In this document: positions 1 through 7,649 of the stretch, piece after piece
Layout of the letters: each line of letters starts with the position of its first letter
Position numbering within the stretch: the first letter of the stretch is position 1
Source of the DNA: Tropicibacter alexandrii
GTDB lineage: Bacteria; Pseudomonadota; Alphaproteobacteria; Rhodobacterales; Rhodobacteraceae
Direction of reading: 5' to 3'
NCBI RefSeq assembly: GCF_003667315.2
Contig: NZ_RCTZ02000015.1
Span: 1 to 64,000, forward strand
DNA: 64,000 nucleotides
Position numbers and translations under genes: made by a program
The notes under the pieces: model-generated
Told to the model about the DNA's origin: nothing
Seen by the model: the letters and a program-made list of their open reading frames with translations, nothing else
The model's database searches: none

Positions 1-1151
1 TGATCCTGCAGGTAATTCGCCGCATCCGTCTGGTAGAGGTTGGGGTTGGCGTTGCGGCCGTCGCTGTCGGTGACCAGAACCGGCTCGACCGCGTTGCGCC
101 CGTCGAACCGCGCCTTGCCGTCGCGATAGGCCTGCGCGATGCCGTCGGTCAGCATACATTGTGTATTCACGCCCTTCAGCGCCTCGGCCGCCGCAGAGAC
201 GAAGGCGTCACCCGCCGCGCCCTTTTCGACCACGGCGATGCCGGGATTGGTGCAGAACTGCCCCGCGCCCATGGTCAGGCTCGCCGCCCAGCCCTCGCCG
301 ATCTGCGCGCCGCGCGCACTGGCCGCCTCGGGCAGCAGGAACATCGGGTTGACCGAGCCCAGCTCGCCGAAGAAGGGGATCGGCTCAGGCCGTTGTGCAC
401 ACAGATCATACAACGCGCGCCCGCCCTTGAGCGATCCGGTGAAGCCCACCGCCTTGATCAGCGGATGCTGCACCAGAGAGGTGCCGACATCGCGCTTGCC
501 ACCTTGGATCAGGCTGAAGGTGCCGGGGTGTATACCGCATGTATTCATCGCGGCGAGGATCGCCTCGGCGACGATCTCGCCGGTGCCGGGATGGGCCGAA
601 TGGCCCTTGACCACGACGGGACAGCCCGCCGCCAGCGCCGAAGCCGTGTCGCCGCCGGCGGTGGAAAAGGCCAACGGGAAGTTCGACGCGCCGAACACCG
701 CGACCGGGCCGATGGGCCGTTGGATCATCTTGAGATCGGGGCGCGGCAGGGGGGCTCGGTCGGGCAGCGCATCGTCATGACGCCGATCGCGGCAATCGCC
801 CTTGAGGATATGTTCCGCGAACAGGCGCAACTGACCGGTGGTGCGGCCGCGCTCGCCCTGCAGGCGGGCTTCGGGCAGGCCGGTTTCCTGGGTGCCGATC
901 TGGGTGATGGCCTCGGCGCGGGCCTCGATCTCGTCGGCGATGGCGTTGAGGAAGGCGGCGCGTTGTGCACTGGTTGTATACCCGTACTCCCAAAAGGCCT
1001 CCTCGGCCTTGGTGACGGCCTGATCGACCAGTTCCGGGGTGCCGATGCTGAAATCATGCGCAGGCCCATGCGCCGGTTCCGAGGCAAAGGTCTGGTCGGA
1101 CGCGCCCCACTCACCTGCGATCAGGTGGCGGCCGTGGGGGGTGAAGGTCAT
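1..1151 (-). CDS. 2,5-dioxovalerate (2-oxoglutarate semialdehyde) dehydrogenase-like aldehyde dehydrogenase, 3' end cut by window
   Basis: The minus strand is open from an ATG at 1151 to the window edge, so the C-terminus is missing; about 383 residues are visible. It is an NAD(P)-dependent aldehyde dehydrogenase. The cofactor-binding stretch reads GPVAVFGASNFPLAFS, the general-base Glu lies in FFGELGSVNPMF, and the catalytic Cys is in GAGQFCTNPG. Wording around these motifs is typical of the ketoglutarate-semialdehyde dehydrogenases that finish pentose, uronate or hydroxyproline breakdown, which is family knowledge and not proof of substrate. The start ATG is followed by TFTPHGRHLIAGEW, the usual N-terminus of this family. 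It is transcribed in the same direction as, and just downstream of, the tannase-family esterase. Several codons are unusually AT-rich for this DNA (TAT ACA, GGT ATA). Confidence 0.85.
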   Translation of the reverse strand, partial: MTFTPHGRHLIAGEWGASDQTFASEPAHGPAHDFSIGTPELVDQAVTKAEEAFWEYGYTTSAQRAAFLNAIADEIEARAEAITQIGTQETGLPEARLQGERGRTTGQLRLFAEHILKGDCRDRRHDDALPDRAPLPRPDLKMIQRPIGPVAVFGASNFPLAFSTAGGDTASALAAGCPVVVKGHSAHPGTGEIVAEAILAAMNTCGIHPGTFSLIQGGKRDVGTSLVQHPLIKAVGFTGSLKGGRALYDLCAQRPEPIPFFGELGSVNPMFLLPEAASARGAQIGEGWAASLTMGAGQFCTNPGIAVVEKGAAGDAFVSAAAEALKGVNTQCMLTDGIAQAYRDGKARFDGRNAVEPVLVTDSDGRNANPNLYQTDAANYLQD

Positions 1152-1230
1152 GCGGTATCCTCTTTCCTGTCGTACAATCGCACCGGCAGGCGGACTGCCG
1201 GTGCGATCCTGTTGCCGCGGCCTTTCGACC

Positions 1231-2856
1231 TTATTCGCAGGCGAAACTCGAGGCCTGCGCAGCGTCACCACCTTGGTAGCGGGCGATGGTCGGATAGGGG
1301 CACAGCGGCCGCGAAATGTCGCCAAGGGCGTCCTGCCCTTCGGCGTTTGCATCGGTCACATGCGCCTCTATCGCGCCGGGTGCCTCGCCGTTTTCCACCC
1401 AGTTCACCAACGGGGTCAGCATGTCGAATCCGTCCGTCGACGGCCCTCCCGCCCCGTGCGGCATCCCGGGGATGCGATAGAACACGGCAAAGCGTTCGGC
1501 CTCGTCATCGTTGTTCAGGTCAAGCCTTTCATACCAACTCGTCGTGTCCAAGACCGAAAAGACCGGATCTGCATTTCCGTGCAGGATCAACATCTTGCCC
1601 CCGGCCTCGCGGAACTCGGCCAGTTCCGGTTCACCCACCCCCGGCGGCGTCATCACCTCCATCGCGCTTTCGACAAACGTGTCATCGGTGGCAAAGATCT
1701 GGCTCGCCTCGGCTTGGATATCGAAATCCAGAAGGAACTGTTCCAGCGCCTCCGGGCTTCCCGCGACCTCTGTTGGCGGCGTGGTGAAGATCTGCGCAAG
1801 CGATGCGGCCCCCATCACCGCAATGATCGGCTTGTTGCCCCAAGGCGGAATCGGGCTTTCGATTTTCCAGAACCGCCAGTTGCCCGACGCAATGCCCGGG
1901 TCCCACGCCCAGTCGGCATAAAGCGGCTCGCCATCCTCGTCGAGGGGGCCGGTAAAGATTATATACAACGCGTTCACCTGCGCTTCGGTCAGGCAGCCGC
2001 TGCTTTGTTCGGCGCATTGCACCATCGAGGGGTCGAAGCTGGCAAGGCAGCCGTTCACATCGTAGACCAGCCCGTCCTCGAGACCGTCGAGACCGTCACA
2101 TGTCTGGCGGATGCGGTCGGCCACCAAGTTCAGGTCATCGCGGGTGAAGGCGGTCTTCAGATCACCGGAGACACCGTGAAAGGCCTGCACGTCCAGCGCG
2201 TGTTGCAGTGCCGCGCGGGGCAGGTTGAAACCGGGATAGCCGATCAGCAAACCGTCGAAGGCATCGGGCATCCGCGCCGCCGCGACCATGGCATGCCGCC
2301 CGCCATTCGATCCGCCAATACCGTATGTATACAATATCTGCTGACCGTAGAACGTCTCGGTCAGGCCGGTCGCCACCGGGTGCAGATCGCGCACCGCCGT
2401 GTAGCCATAGGCAGCCCGCGCCTGCGGATCGAAGCCGAAGCGCGCGCCACCGGCCAAGCCTGCCTCGCCAAAGGCGGCGCCGTCATGGCCCGCATCGGAC
2501 GACACGACCGCGTAGCCGCGCGCCAGCGCCGTGTCGTCCTTGAGCCCGGACAGCAGGGGGCCGAAGGCGGGTTTCACCTCGCCGTCATTGCCGCCGTTGA
2601 ACTGGTGCACGAACCGACCGTTCCATTCGTCTGGCAGACGCAGCTCGAACCGCAGGGCATAGGCCATGCCATCCACGCCCTCGCGTTCGTTCATCACCCC
2701 GGTGATCCGGCAATGCTCCCGCGGGCTTTCATCGCCTTTGGCGACCTGTTCGGCGCCCGTCAATCGGACACCGTCCGGCACTTGCAGATCGGTGGTGCAA
2801 GCGGCGAAGCCGGGTCCGGCCAGCAAGACCGCCGCGAGGCCTGTCAATATGCGCAT
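1231..2856 (-). CDS. Secreted tannase/feruloyl esterase family hydrolase
   Basis: This 541-residue protein begins with a signal peptide (MRILTGLAAVLLAGPGFAAC) and should act in the periplasm or outside the cell. It belongs to the tannase/feruloyl esterase alpha/beta-hydrolase family, which cleaves esters of aromatic acids. The nucleophile Ser183 lies in GGSNGGRHAM, the Asp in GNADPVFS and the His near 467 in GMPHGAGG. A calcium-site-like segment CDGLDGLEDG lies in the lid region. Known members carry a disulfide between Cys residues next to the catalytic Ser and His (the CS-D-HC motif); here both are replaced by Gly. It precedes the aldehyde dehydrogenase on the same strand, but no shared pathway is evident. 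The fold is clear; the substrate is not known. Confidence 0.85.
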   Translation of the reverse strand: MRILTGLAAVLLAGPGFAACTTDLQVPDGVRLTGAEQVAKGDESPREHCRITGVMNEREGVDGMAYALRFELRLPDEWNGRFVHQFNGGNDGEVKPAFGPLLSGLKDDTALARGYAVVSSDAGHDGAAFGEAGLAGGARFGFDPQARAAYGYTAVRDLHPVATGLTETFYGQQILYTYGIGGSNGGRHAMVAAARMPDAFDGLLIGYPGFNLPRAALQHALDVQAFHGVSGDLKTAFTRDDLNLVADRIRQTCDGLDGLEDGLVYDVNGCLASFDPSMVQCAEQSSGCLTEAQVNALYIIFTGPLDEDGEPLYADWAWDPGIASGNWRFWKIESPIPPWGNKPIIAVMGAASLAQIFTTPPTEVAGSPEALEQFLLDFDIQAEASQIFATDDTFVESAMEVMTPPGVGEPELAEFREAGGKMLILHGNADPVFSVLDTTSWYERLDLNNDDEAERFAVFYRIPGMPHGAGGPSTDGFDMLTPLVNWVENGEAPGAIEAHVTDANAEGQDALGDISRPLCPYPTIARYQGGDAAQASSFACE

Positions 2857-3050
2857 CTCTCCCTCCCTGTGGGCTTGTCCCGTTCAGCTTTCCCCCATTG
2901 GGCGAAATTCTCAAGGTCTTGTTCACCTTTGGCAGAAGGTCTTGGGGTCATGCACCTGCGTCTGACACCCGTCGTACCGGGAGAAGGGTGTTGCGGTCGG
3001 TGCGAATTCCTTGCAACCCTGACCGCCAAAGTTTCGAGGAAGGACACGCG

Positions 3051-3092
3051 ATGGAACGTTGCTTGAACCAGTTGCCGGGGTGCTCGTCCTGA
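3051..3092 (+). CDS. Possible 13-codon leader ORF coupled to the downstream kinase
   Basis: A short frame, MERCLNQLPGCSS, starts at an ATG placed about seven bases after a strong ribosome binding site (AGGAAGGA, 3038-3045). Its TGA stop overlaps the kinase ATG as TGATG. The kinase's own start lacks such a site, so ribosomes may enter here and re-initiate. No homology is recognised. It could instead mark a different kinase start or a sequencing frameshift. Confidence 0.3.
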   Translation: MERCLNQLPGCSS

Positions 3093-3724
3093 TGGCGCGC
3101 GACGTGGACATGGACGGGCTTCTTGCCGAAGCCCTGACGCTGCTGGATGCGCCGGGGCGGACATTTCTGGCCATCGCAGGCGCGCCCGGTTCGGGCAAGA
3201 GCACCACGGTCGAAACCCTGCATGATCGGCTGAATGCTGCGCGCCCCGGCCTGACGGCCATCCTGCCGATGGACGGGTTTCACTATGACGACGCGGTGCT
3301 GCACGCGATGAACCGCCGCCCATGGAAAGGCGCGCCGGACACGTTCGACGTGGGCGGGCTGGCCTCGGTACTGGCGCGGCTGCGCAAGGCGGATGACACC
3401 GTTGCGGTGCCGGTCTTTGACCGCGATCTGGAAATCTCGCGCGGGTCGGCGCGGCTGATCGATACGCAGGCGCGGCTGATCCTCGTCGAGGGCAATTACC
3501 TGCTTCTGGATCAGGCCCCTTGGGACCAGCTTGCCCCGCTGTTCGACAAGACGGTGATGATCGCGGTGCCCGAATCCGTTCTGGCCGAACGGCTGCGCGC
3601 CCGGTGGGTGCATTACAAGCTGTCCAACGACGAGATCGTGCAAAAGCTGGAGGATAACGACCTGCCAAACGGGCGCACGGTCCGCGACCGAAGCCGGGAC
3701 CCGGATTTCATCCTGCATCAATGA
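3092..3724 (+). CDS. P-loop kinase of the uridine kinase/phosphoribulokinase type (YggC/FrcK-like)
   Basis: The protein has about 210 residues. The Walker A motif GAPGSGKST lies near residue 33, followed by MDGFHYDD, the substrate-side motif of the uridine kinase/pantothenate kinase fold, and VEGNYLLLD as a Walker B-like strand. These point to ATP-dependent phosphorylation of a small sugar, nucleoside or pantothenate-like hydroxyl. Relatives are often encoded beside sugar ABC importers, but none is adjacent here. The start at 3092 is chosen because it overlaps the stop of a short upstream frame; an in-frame TTG at 3059 is possible but poorly spaced from the ribosome binding site. A strong terminator follows the stop at once, so the unit ends here. 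The substrate is unknown. Confidence 0.75.
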   Translation: MARDVDMDGLLAEALTLLDAPGRTFLAIAGAPGSGKSTTVETLHDRLNAARPGLTAILPMDGFHYDDAVLHAMNRRPWKGAPDTFDVGGLASVLARLRKADDTVAVPVFDRDLEISRGSARLIDTQARLILVEGNYLLLDQAPWDQLAPLFDKTVMIAVPESVLAERLRARWVHYKLSNDEIVQKLEDNDLPNGRTVRDRSRDPDFILHQ

Positions 3725-3745
3725 GGGGCCGTCACGGCCCCTTTT
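3725..3745 (+). terminator. Rho-independent terminator after the kinase
   Basis: A perfect 7-bp stem, GGGGCCG and CGGCCCC with a TCA loop, is followed by four T. It begins one base after the kinase stop codon and isolates that gene from the TRAP operon. Confidence 0.85.
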
Positions 3746-3857
3746 CCTCGACCGGCTAACAGCACCTTCCGCCCCGCGCCCGGAGGCAGCTTTCGCACTG
3801 GCATCGGAATTTCCGGTTGTCAGGGTCGCGATGCTCTGGCATGGTTTTAGAATTCAA

Positions 3858-3872
3858 TTCCACATAGTGGAA
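3858..3872 (+). promoter_or_regulatory. Candidate IclR-type operator upstream of the TRAP operon
   Basis: The sequence TTCCACATAGTGGAA is a perfect 6-bp inverted repeat with a 3-bp centre. It resembles the TGGAA/TTCCA palindromes bound by IclR-family regulators. It ends 16 bases before the start codon of the TRAP binding protein, next to the ribosome binding site, a position suited to repression. The IclR gene at 6851 in the same operon is the obvious candidate to bind it. Confidence 0.5.
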
Positions 3873-3888
3873 ATAAGGGAGGAAGCCG

Positions 3889-4935
3889 ATGAAGACCGTG
3901 ATGCAAAATGTGCTGCTGGCAACGTTTCTGGCCGGCGCGTCCGTGGCGCAGGCCGAGACGACGCTGATCTTTGGCGAGGCGGGCCCGAACCGGGGCGCCC
4001 GTGCCGAGGCGCTGAACTGGTTCACCGAAAAGGCCACCGAATTGTCGGGCGGCGAGCTGCAATTCGACACGCAATGGGGCGGCGCGCTGTTCAAGGCTGG
4101 CGCGGCGCTGAGCGGCGTGGCCGACGGCGTGGCCGATCTGGGCACCGTGATCAGCGTCTATTTCCCGCAGGAAATGGTCGCCTATGGCATCGCCGACCTG
4201 CCGCTTCAGAACGACGATGCATGGGTCGGGATGAAGGCCACCGACGAGCTGATGCGCAACAACGACCAGATCGCTGCCAGCCTTGCCGATCTGAACCTCG
4301 TCTATCTGGGCACCTTCACCACCTCGGCGGTGCATATCGGCTGCAAGGATGCCGCGATCCGCAGCGCCGATGACATTTCCGGGCTGAAAGTCCGTGGCGT
4401 CGGCGCCTATGGCAAGGCGTTCCAGGATCTGGGCGCGAACATGGTGCCGATGTCGGTCTATGACGCCTATCAGGGGCTGGATTCCGGCCTGCTGGATTGC
4501 TCGCAGGGCTACAGCTATGCCACCGCCGCGCTGAAGCAGCACGAGGTGATCGACAGCTACACCCTGCTGAACTGGGGGCAGGTCGGCGCGCTGGGGATCG
4601 TCATGAACAAGGATGCCTTCGACGTGCTGTCAGAGTCCGAACAGCAGGCGTTGCTGGATGCGGGCGCGGGTCTGCCGGATGTGCTGGGCCAGTTGATCAC
4701 CGCCGACAACGACAAGGCCATCGAGACGATGAAGGCCGCCGGTGTCGAGGTGATCGAGCTGCCCGAGGCCGAGCGCGCCAAGCTGGTCGAAGCCGGTGCG
4801 CCCTATGTCGAGGCTTGGGTCGAACAGGCCAGCGCCGCCGGTCTGGACGGCGCGACCCTGCTGGACGAGTACAAAGCGCTGATCGCCAAGTACGAGACCG
4901 AGGTCGCCGACAAGGGCTATCCCTGGACCCGCTAA
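3889..4935 (+). CDS. dctP: TRAP transporter substrate-binding protein (DctP family)
   Basis: This 348-residue protein has a cleavable signal peptide (MKTVMQNVLLATFLAGASVAQA) and belongs to the DctP family of periplasmic ligand-binding proteins. These capture organic acids and hand them to a QM membrane pair driven by the sodium or proton gradient. The LKVRGVGAYGKAFQDLGAN segment carries the Arg that usually binds the ligand carboxylate. It is preceded by a good GGGAGG ribosome site and a palindromic operator. DctQ and DctM follow directly, so the importer is complete. The IclR and beta-oxidation genes downstream suggest that the ligand is a carboxylate broken down through CoA esters; this is inference. 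Confidence 0.93.
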   Translation: MKTVMQNVLLATFLAGASVAQAETTLIFGEAGPNRGARAEALNWFTEKATELSGGELQFDTQWGGALFKAGAALSGVADGVADLGTVISVYFPQEMVAYGIADLPLQNDDAWVGMKATDELMRNNDQIAASLADLNLVYLGTFTTSAVHIGCKDAAIRSADDISGLKVRGVGAYGKAFQDLGANMVPMSVYDAYQGLDSGLLDCSQGYSYATAALKQHEVIDSYTLLNWGQVGALGIVMNKDAFDVLSESEQQALLDAGAGLPDVLGQLITADNDKAIETMKAAGVEVIELPEAERAKLVEAGAPYVEAWVEQASAAGLDGATLLDEYKALIAKYETEVADKGYPWTR

Positions 4936-4998
4936 GCTGACCTGAACGGGGTCGGCTCTGGCCGGCCCCACCTTCCCGAACACTCCAGGAGGGGCGCC

Positions 4999-5508
4999 AT
5001 GCTTCGCCGGATCGAGCGTTTGCTCGTCGATCTTTCCATTGCCGCGGTGGCGGGCCTGTGCGGGCTGATCACCCTCAACGTCGCCCTGCGCGCGCTGTTC
5101 AACGGCGGCGTGCCGGACAGCACCACGCTGGTGGCCGAGCTGATGATCGCCGCCGTGGTCCTGCCGATGGCCGCCGCAACGACCCAGCGTGCCCATATCG
5201 CGGTGGACCTGATCGCAAAGCGCCTGCCGCGTCGCGTCGGCGACGGGCTGATCATCTTTGGCTCGATCTTCGGCCTGATCGCGCTGTCGCCGTTGATCTG
5301 GGCGGGCACGCGCGAGGTTCTGGGCGTGATCGAGAAGGGATCGTTCTTCTATGGCGAATTGCAACTGCCGAAATGGCCGGGCCGCGTGCTGTTTTTGATC
5401 GGGATGGCAATCTGCTGGCTGCGCCTGCTGGTGATGGTCATCCGCGACATCCGCACCCTGCGCGCAGGCGGCAGCCTGAGCGACGACCACCCGGAGGAGG
5501 CCGCCTGA
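4999..5508 (+). CDS. dctQ: TRAP transporter small permease (DctQ family)
   Basis: The protein has 169 residues with four predicted membrane segments, the size expected of a DctQ subunit. It is an integral inner-membrane partner that docks the large permease. The start is supported by CAGGAGG seven bases upstream. Its stop codon overlaps the DctM start (TGATG), which indicates translational coupling. The 63-bp gap after dctP contains no strong terminator; only a short GC-rich repeat is seen. Confidence 0.92.
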   Translation: MLRRIERLLVDLSIAAVAGLCGLITLNVALRALFNGGVPDSTTLVAELMIAAVVLPMAAATTQRAHIAVDLIAKRLPRRVGDGLIIFGSIFGLIALSPLIWAGTREVLGVIEKGSFFYGELQLPKWPGRVLFLIGMAICWLRLLVMVIRDIRTLRAGGSLSDDHPEEAA

Positions 5509-6845
5509 TGGACGGAACGCTGATCGGCCTCGTGGCCTTTGCCGCCCTGATCGTCCTGCTGGGCGCGCGCGTGCCCATCGCCTTTGCGCTGGCCGGGGTG
5601 GCGACGCTGGGCACCTTCGTGATGTTCGCCTTCCGCACCGGGGCCTTCAACCCGGACCGGGCGATCCGGCCCACCGCGTCGATGGTGTTTTCCAACAGCT
5701 TCGACCTGATCCACAGCTACGACCTGTCGATGATCCCGCTTTTCGTTGCGCTGGGACACATCGCCTACCGGGCCGAGATCACCACCCGCATCTACTACGC
5801 CGCGCGGGTCTGGCTGTCTGCCATTCCCGGTGGCGTCGCCATGGCCAGCGTGATGGGCTGCGGCGGGTTCTCGGCGATCACCGGATCGTCCATCGCCTGC
5901 GCCTCGACCATGGGGCGGATCTGCACCCCCGAGATGCTGAACATGGGCTATGACAAGCGTCTTGCCACCGCCTCCGTCGCCGCCGGAGGGACGCTGGGCA
6001 GCCTGATCCCGCCCTCGGTGCTGTTCATCATCTACGGCATCTTCACCGAGACCTCGATCTCGCAGCTGTTCCTTGCCGGTATCCTGCCAGGGCTGATCTC
6101 GCTACTGGGGTTTTTGCTGGTGATCTGGCTTTGGGTGCGGCGCGATCCGTCCGCCGCGCCGACCCGCCCCGATGACCTGACGACCCGCCAGCGCCTGCAG
6201 GCAGCGCTGGATGCGTGGCCCGCCGCGCTGCTGTTCGTGATCATCGTCGGCGGCATCTATGGCGGCATCTTCACCGCGACCGAAGCCGCCGCCGTCTGTG
6301 TCTCGGCCACCTTGCTGATCGGCTTTGCCCAGCGGCGGCTGACCGTCGCTGCGGTGATCGAGTCGCTGCGGGAAACCGTCATTCAGACCACCTCGATCTT
6401 CATCATCGCTGCCGGGGCCAAGATCTTTGTCGCGTTCATCGCGCTGACCGGCGTGGCGGGCGACATCGTCGCGGCGGTTCAGGCCGCCGATCTGAACGTG
6501 GTCTTGCTGATGCTGGCCATCGCCGCAATCTACCTTGCGCTGGGGATGTTCCTCGACCCGATCGGGATCATGGTGCTGACCCTGCCGCTGCTGGTGCCGC
6601 TGGTCGAAGGCTATGGCCTCGACCTGATCTGGTTCGGCGTGGTGGTCATCAAGCTGCTGGAAATCGGCCTGATCACCCCGCCCGTCGGCCTGAACGTCTT
6701 CGTCATTTCGTCCGTCGTCGGCAAGGAAGTCCCCATCGACCGCATCTTTTCCGGCATCCTGCGGTTCCTGTCGGTGGACGTGATCGTGCTGGCCCTCATC
6801 ATGGCCTTCCCGATACTGTCGCTGCTGATCCCGAATTCGATGTGA
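5508..6845 (+). CDS. dctM: TRAP transporter large permease (DctM family)
   Basis: This 445-residue, very hydrophobic protein has about twelve membrane segments. It starts with MDGTLIGLVAFAALIVLLGA and contains the family's conserved inner loops, for example GGTLGSLIPPSVLFIIYGI and FLDPIGIMVLTLPLLVPL. It is the ion-coupled channel subunit of the importer. The frame is open further upstream, but the ATG at 5508, overlapping the DctQ stop, gives the correct family N-terminus. The IclR gene begins six bases after its stop. Confidence 0.93.
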   Translation: MDGTLIGLVAFAALIVLLGARVPIAFALAGVATLGTFVMFAFRTGAFNPDRAIRPTASMVFSNSFDLIHSYDLSMIPLFVALGHIAYRAEITTRIYYAARVWLSAIPGGVAMASVMGCGGFSAITGSSIACASTMGRICTPEMLNMGYDKRLATASVAAGGTLGSLIPPSVLFIIYGIFTETSISQLFLAGILPGLISLLGFLLVIWLWVRRDPSAAPTRPDDLTTRQRLQAALDAWPAALLFVIIVGGIYGGIFTATEAAAVCVSATLLIGFAQRRLTVAAVIESLRETVIQTTSIFIIAAGAKIFVAFIALTGVAGDIVAAVQAADLNVVLLMLAIAAIYLALGMFLDPIGIMVLTLPLLVPLVEGYGLDLIWFGVVVIKLLEIGLITPPVGLNVFVISSVVGKEVPIDRIFSGILRFLSVDVIVLALIMAFPILSLLIPNSM

Positions 6846-6850
6846 GGCAG

Positions 6851-7639
6851 ATGATGCAAGACCACCCCGACGCCAAGGACCGCCGCTTTGCCACCACGTT
6901 GGCCCGTGGGCTGGCGGTCCTGCGCGCCTTTCGCGCCTCTGATGACGGGCTTGGCAATGCCGACATCGCCGAGCGCACCGGCCTGCCGAAAAGCACGGTC
7001 TCGCGGCTGACCTTCACGCTGCAAAGCCTTGGGTACCTGACCCATGCCCGGCGCCATGACCGCTATCGGCCCGGGCCCGCGCTGCTGGCGCTGGGGAACG
7101 TGGCGCAGGCATCGATTTCCTTCGTCGACCTGTCCGCGCCGATCATGCAACGGCTGGCGGATGAAACCGGGACGCTGTCGCTGCTGCTGGTGCGCGACGA
7201 TACCAAGCTGCTGATCGTGCGCACATGGCGACCGCGCGGGGTGTCGTCGCTGTGGCTGGAGGTCGGGCACAGGCTGCCCTTCGTCGGGACCTCGTCCGGC
7301 CATGCCATGCTGGCCGCGATGTCCGACGACCAGTTCGCCACGCTGTCCGATGGCATGGTCGGTGCCTCTGCTGCGCGACAGGCGGCCTATGGCCAGCTGA
7401 TCACCCGTGGCTTCGCCATCACCCCGCCCGATCAGTATTACGCCGCCAATATCCATGCCGTTTCAAAGCCCTTCTTTGCCCGCGACCTTGCAGAGCCGGT
7501 CGTGTTCACCTGCGGGGCCATGCCGCAGGACCTGTCCGTCGAACGGATGGAAACCGAGGTCGGGCCGAAACTGAACGACGCCGTGAAAGAATTGGAACGC
7601 ATCATGGGGCAGCCCGCCTCGATCACGATGCGCACCTGA
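6851..7639 (+). CDS. IclR-family transcriptional regulator
   Basis: The protein has 262 residues. An N-terminal winged helix (residues about 15-75, with ADIAERTGLPKSTVSRLTFTL as the recognition region) is joined to an IclR effector domain. These regulators usually bind a small organic acid and repress or activate a neighbouring catabolic operon. The gene sits between the transporter and the enzymes of one operon, with six bases to dctM and ten to the hydratase/dehydrogenase. A second in-frame ATG at 6854 is equally possible. The likely target is the TTCCAC-ATA-GTGGAA palindrome in front of the first gene, which would make it autoregulatory. Confidence 0.9.
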   Translation: MMQDHPDAKDRRFATTLARGLAVLRAFRASDDGLGNADIAERTGLPKSTVSRLTFTLQSLGYLTHARRHDRYRPGPALLALGNVAQASISFVDLSAPIMQRLADETGTLSLLLVRDDTKLLIVRTWRPRGVSSLWLEVGHRLPFVGTSSGHAMLAAMSDDQFATLSDGMVGASAARQAAYGQLITRGFAITPPDQYYAANIHAVSKPFFARDLAEPVVFTCGAMPQDLSVERMETEVGPKLNDAVKELERIMGQPASITMRT

Positions 7640-7649
7640 AAGGAGACCC

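Noticed and set aside
159-1787. Long plus-strand open frame of over 500 codons across the first two genes
   Set aside because: It is antisense to the aldehyde dehydrogenase and tannase-family genes, has Arg/Gly-rich nonsense composition and no family motif.
3092-3724. Phosphoribulokinase partner of the RuBisCO-like protein
   Set aside because: It is 11 kb away in another transcription unit, much shorter than proteobacterial phosphoribulokinase, and belongs to the YggC-like group.
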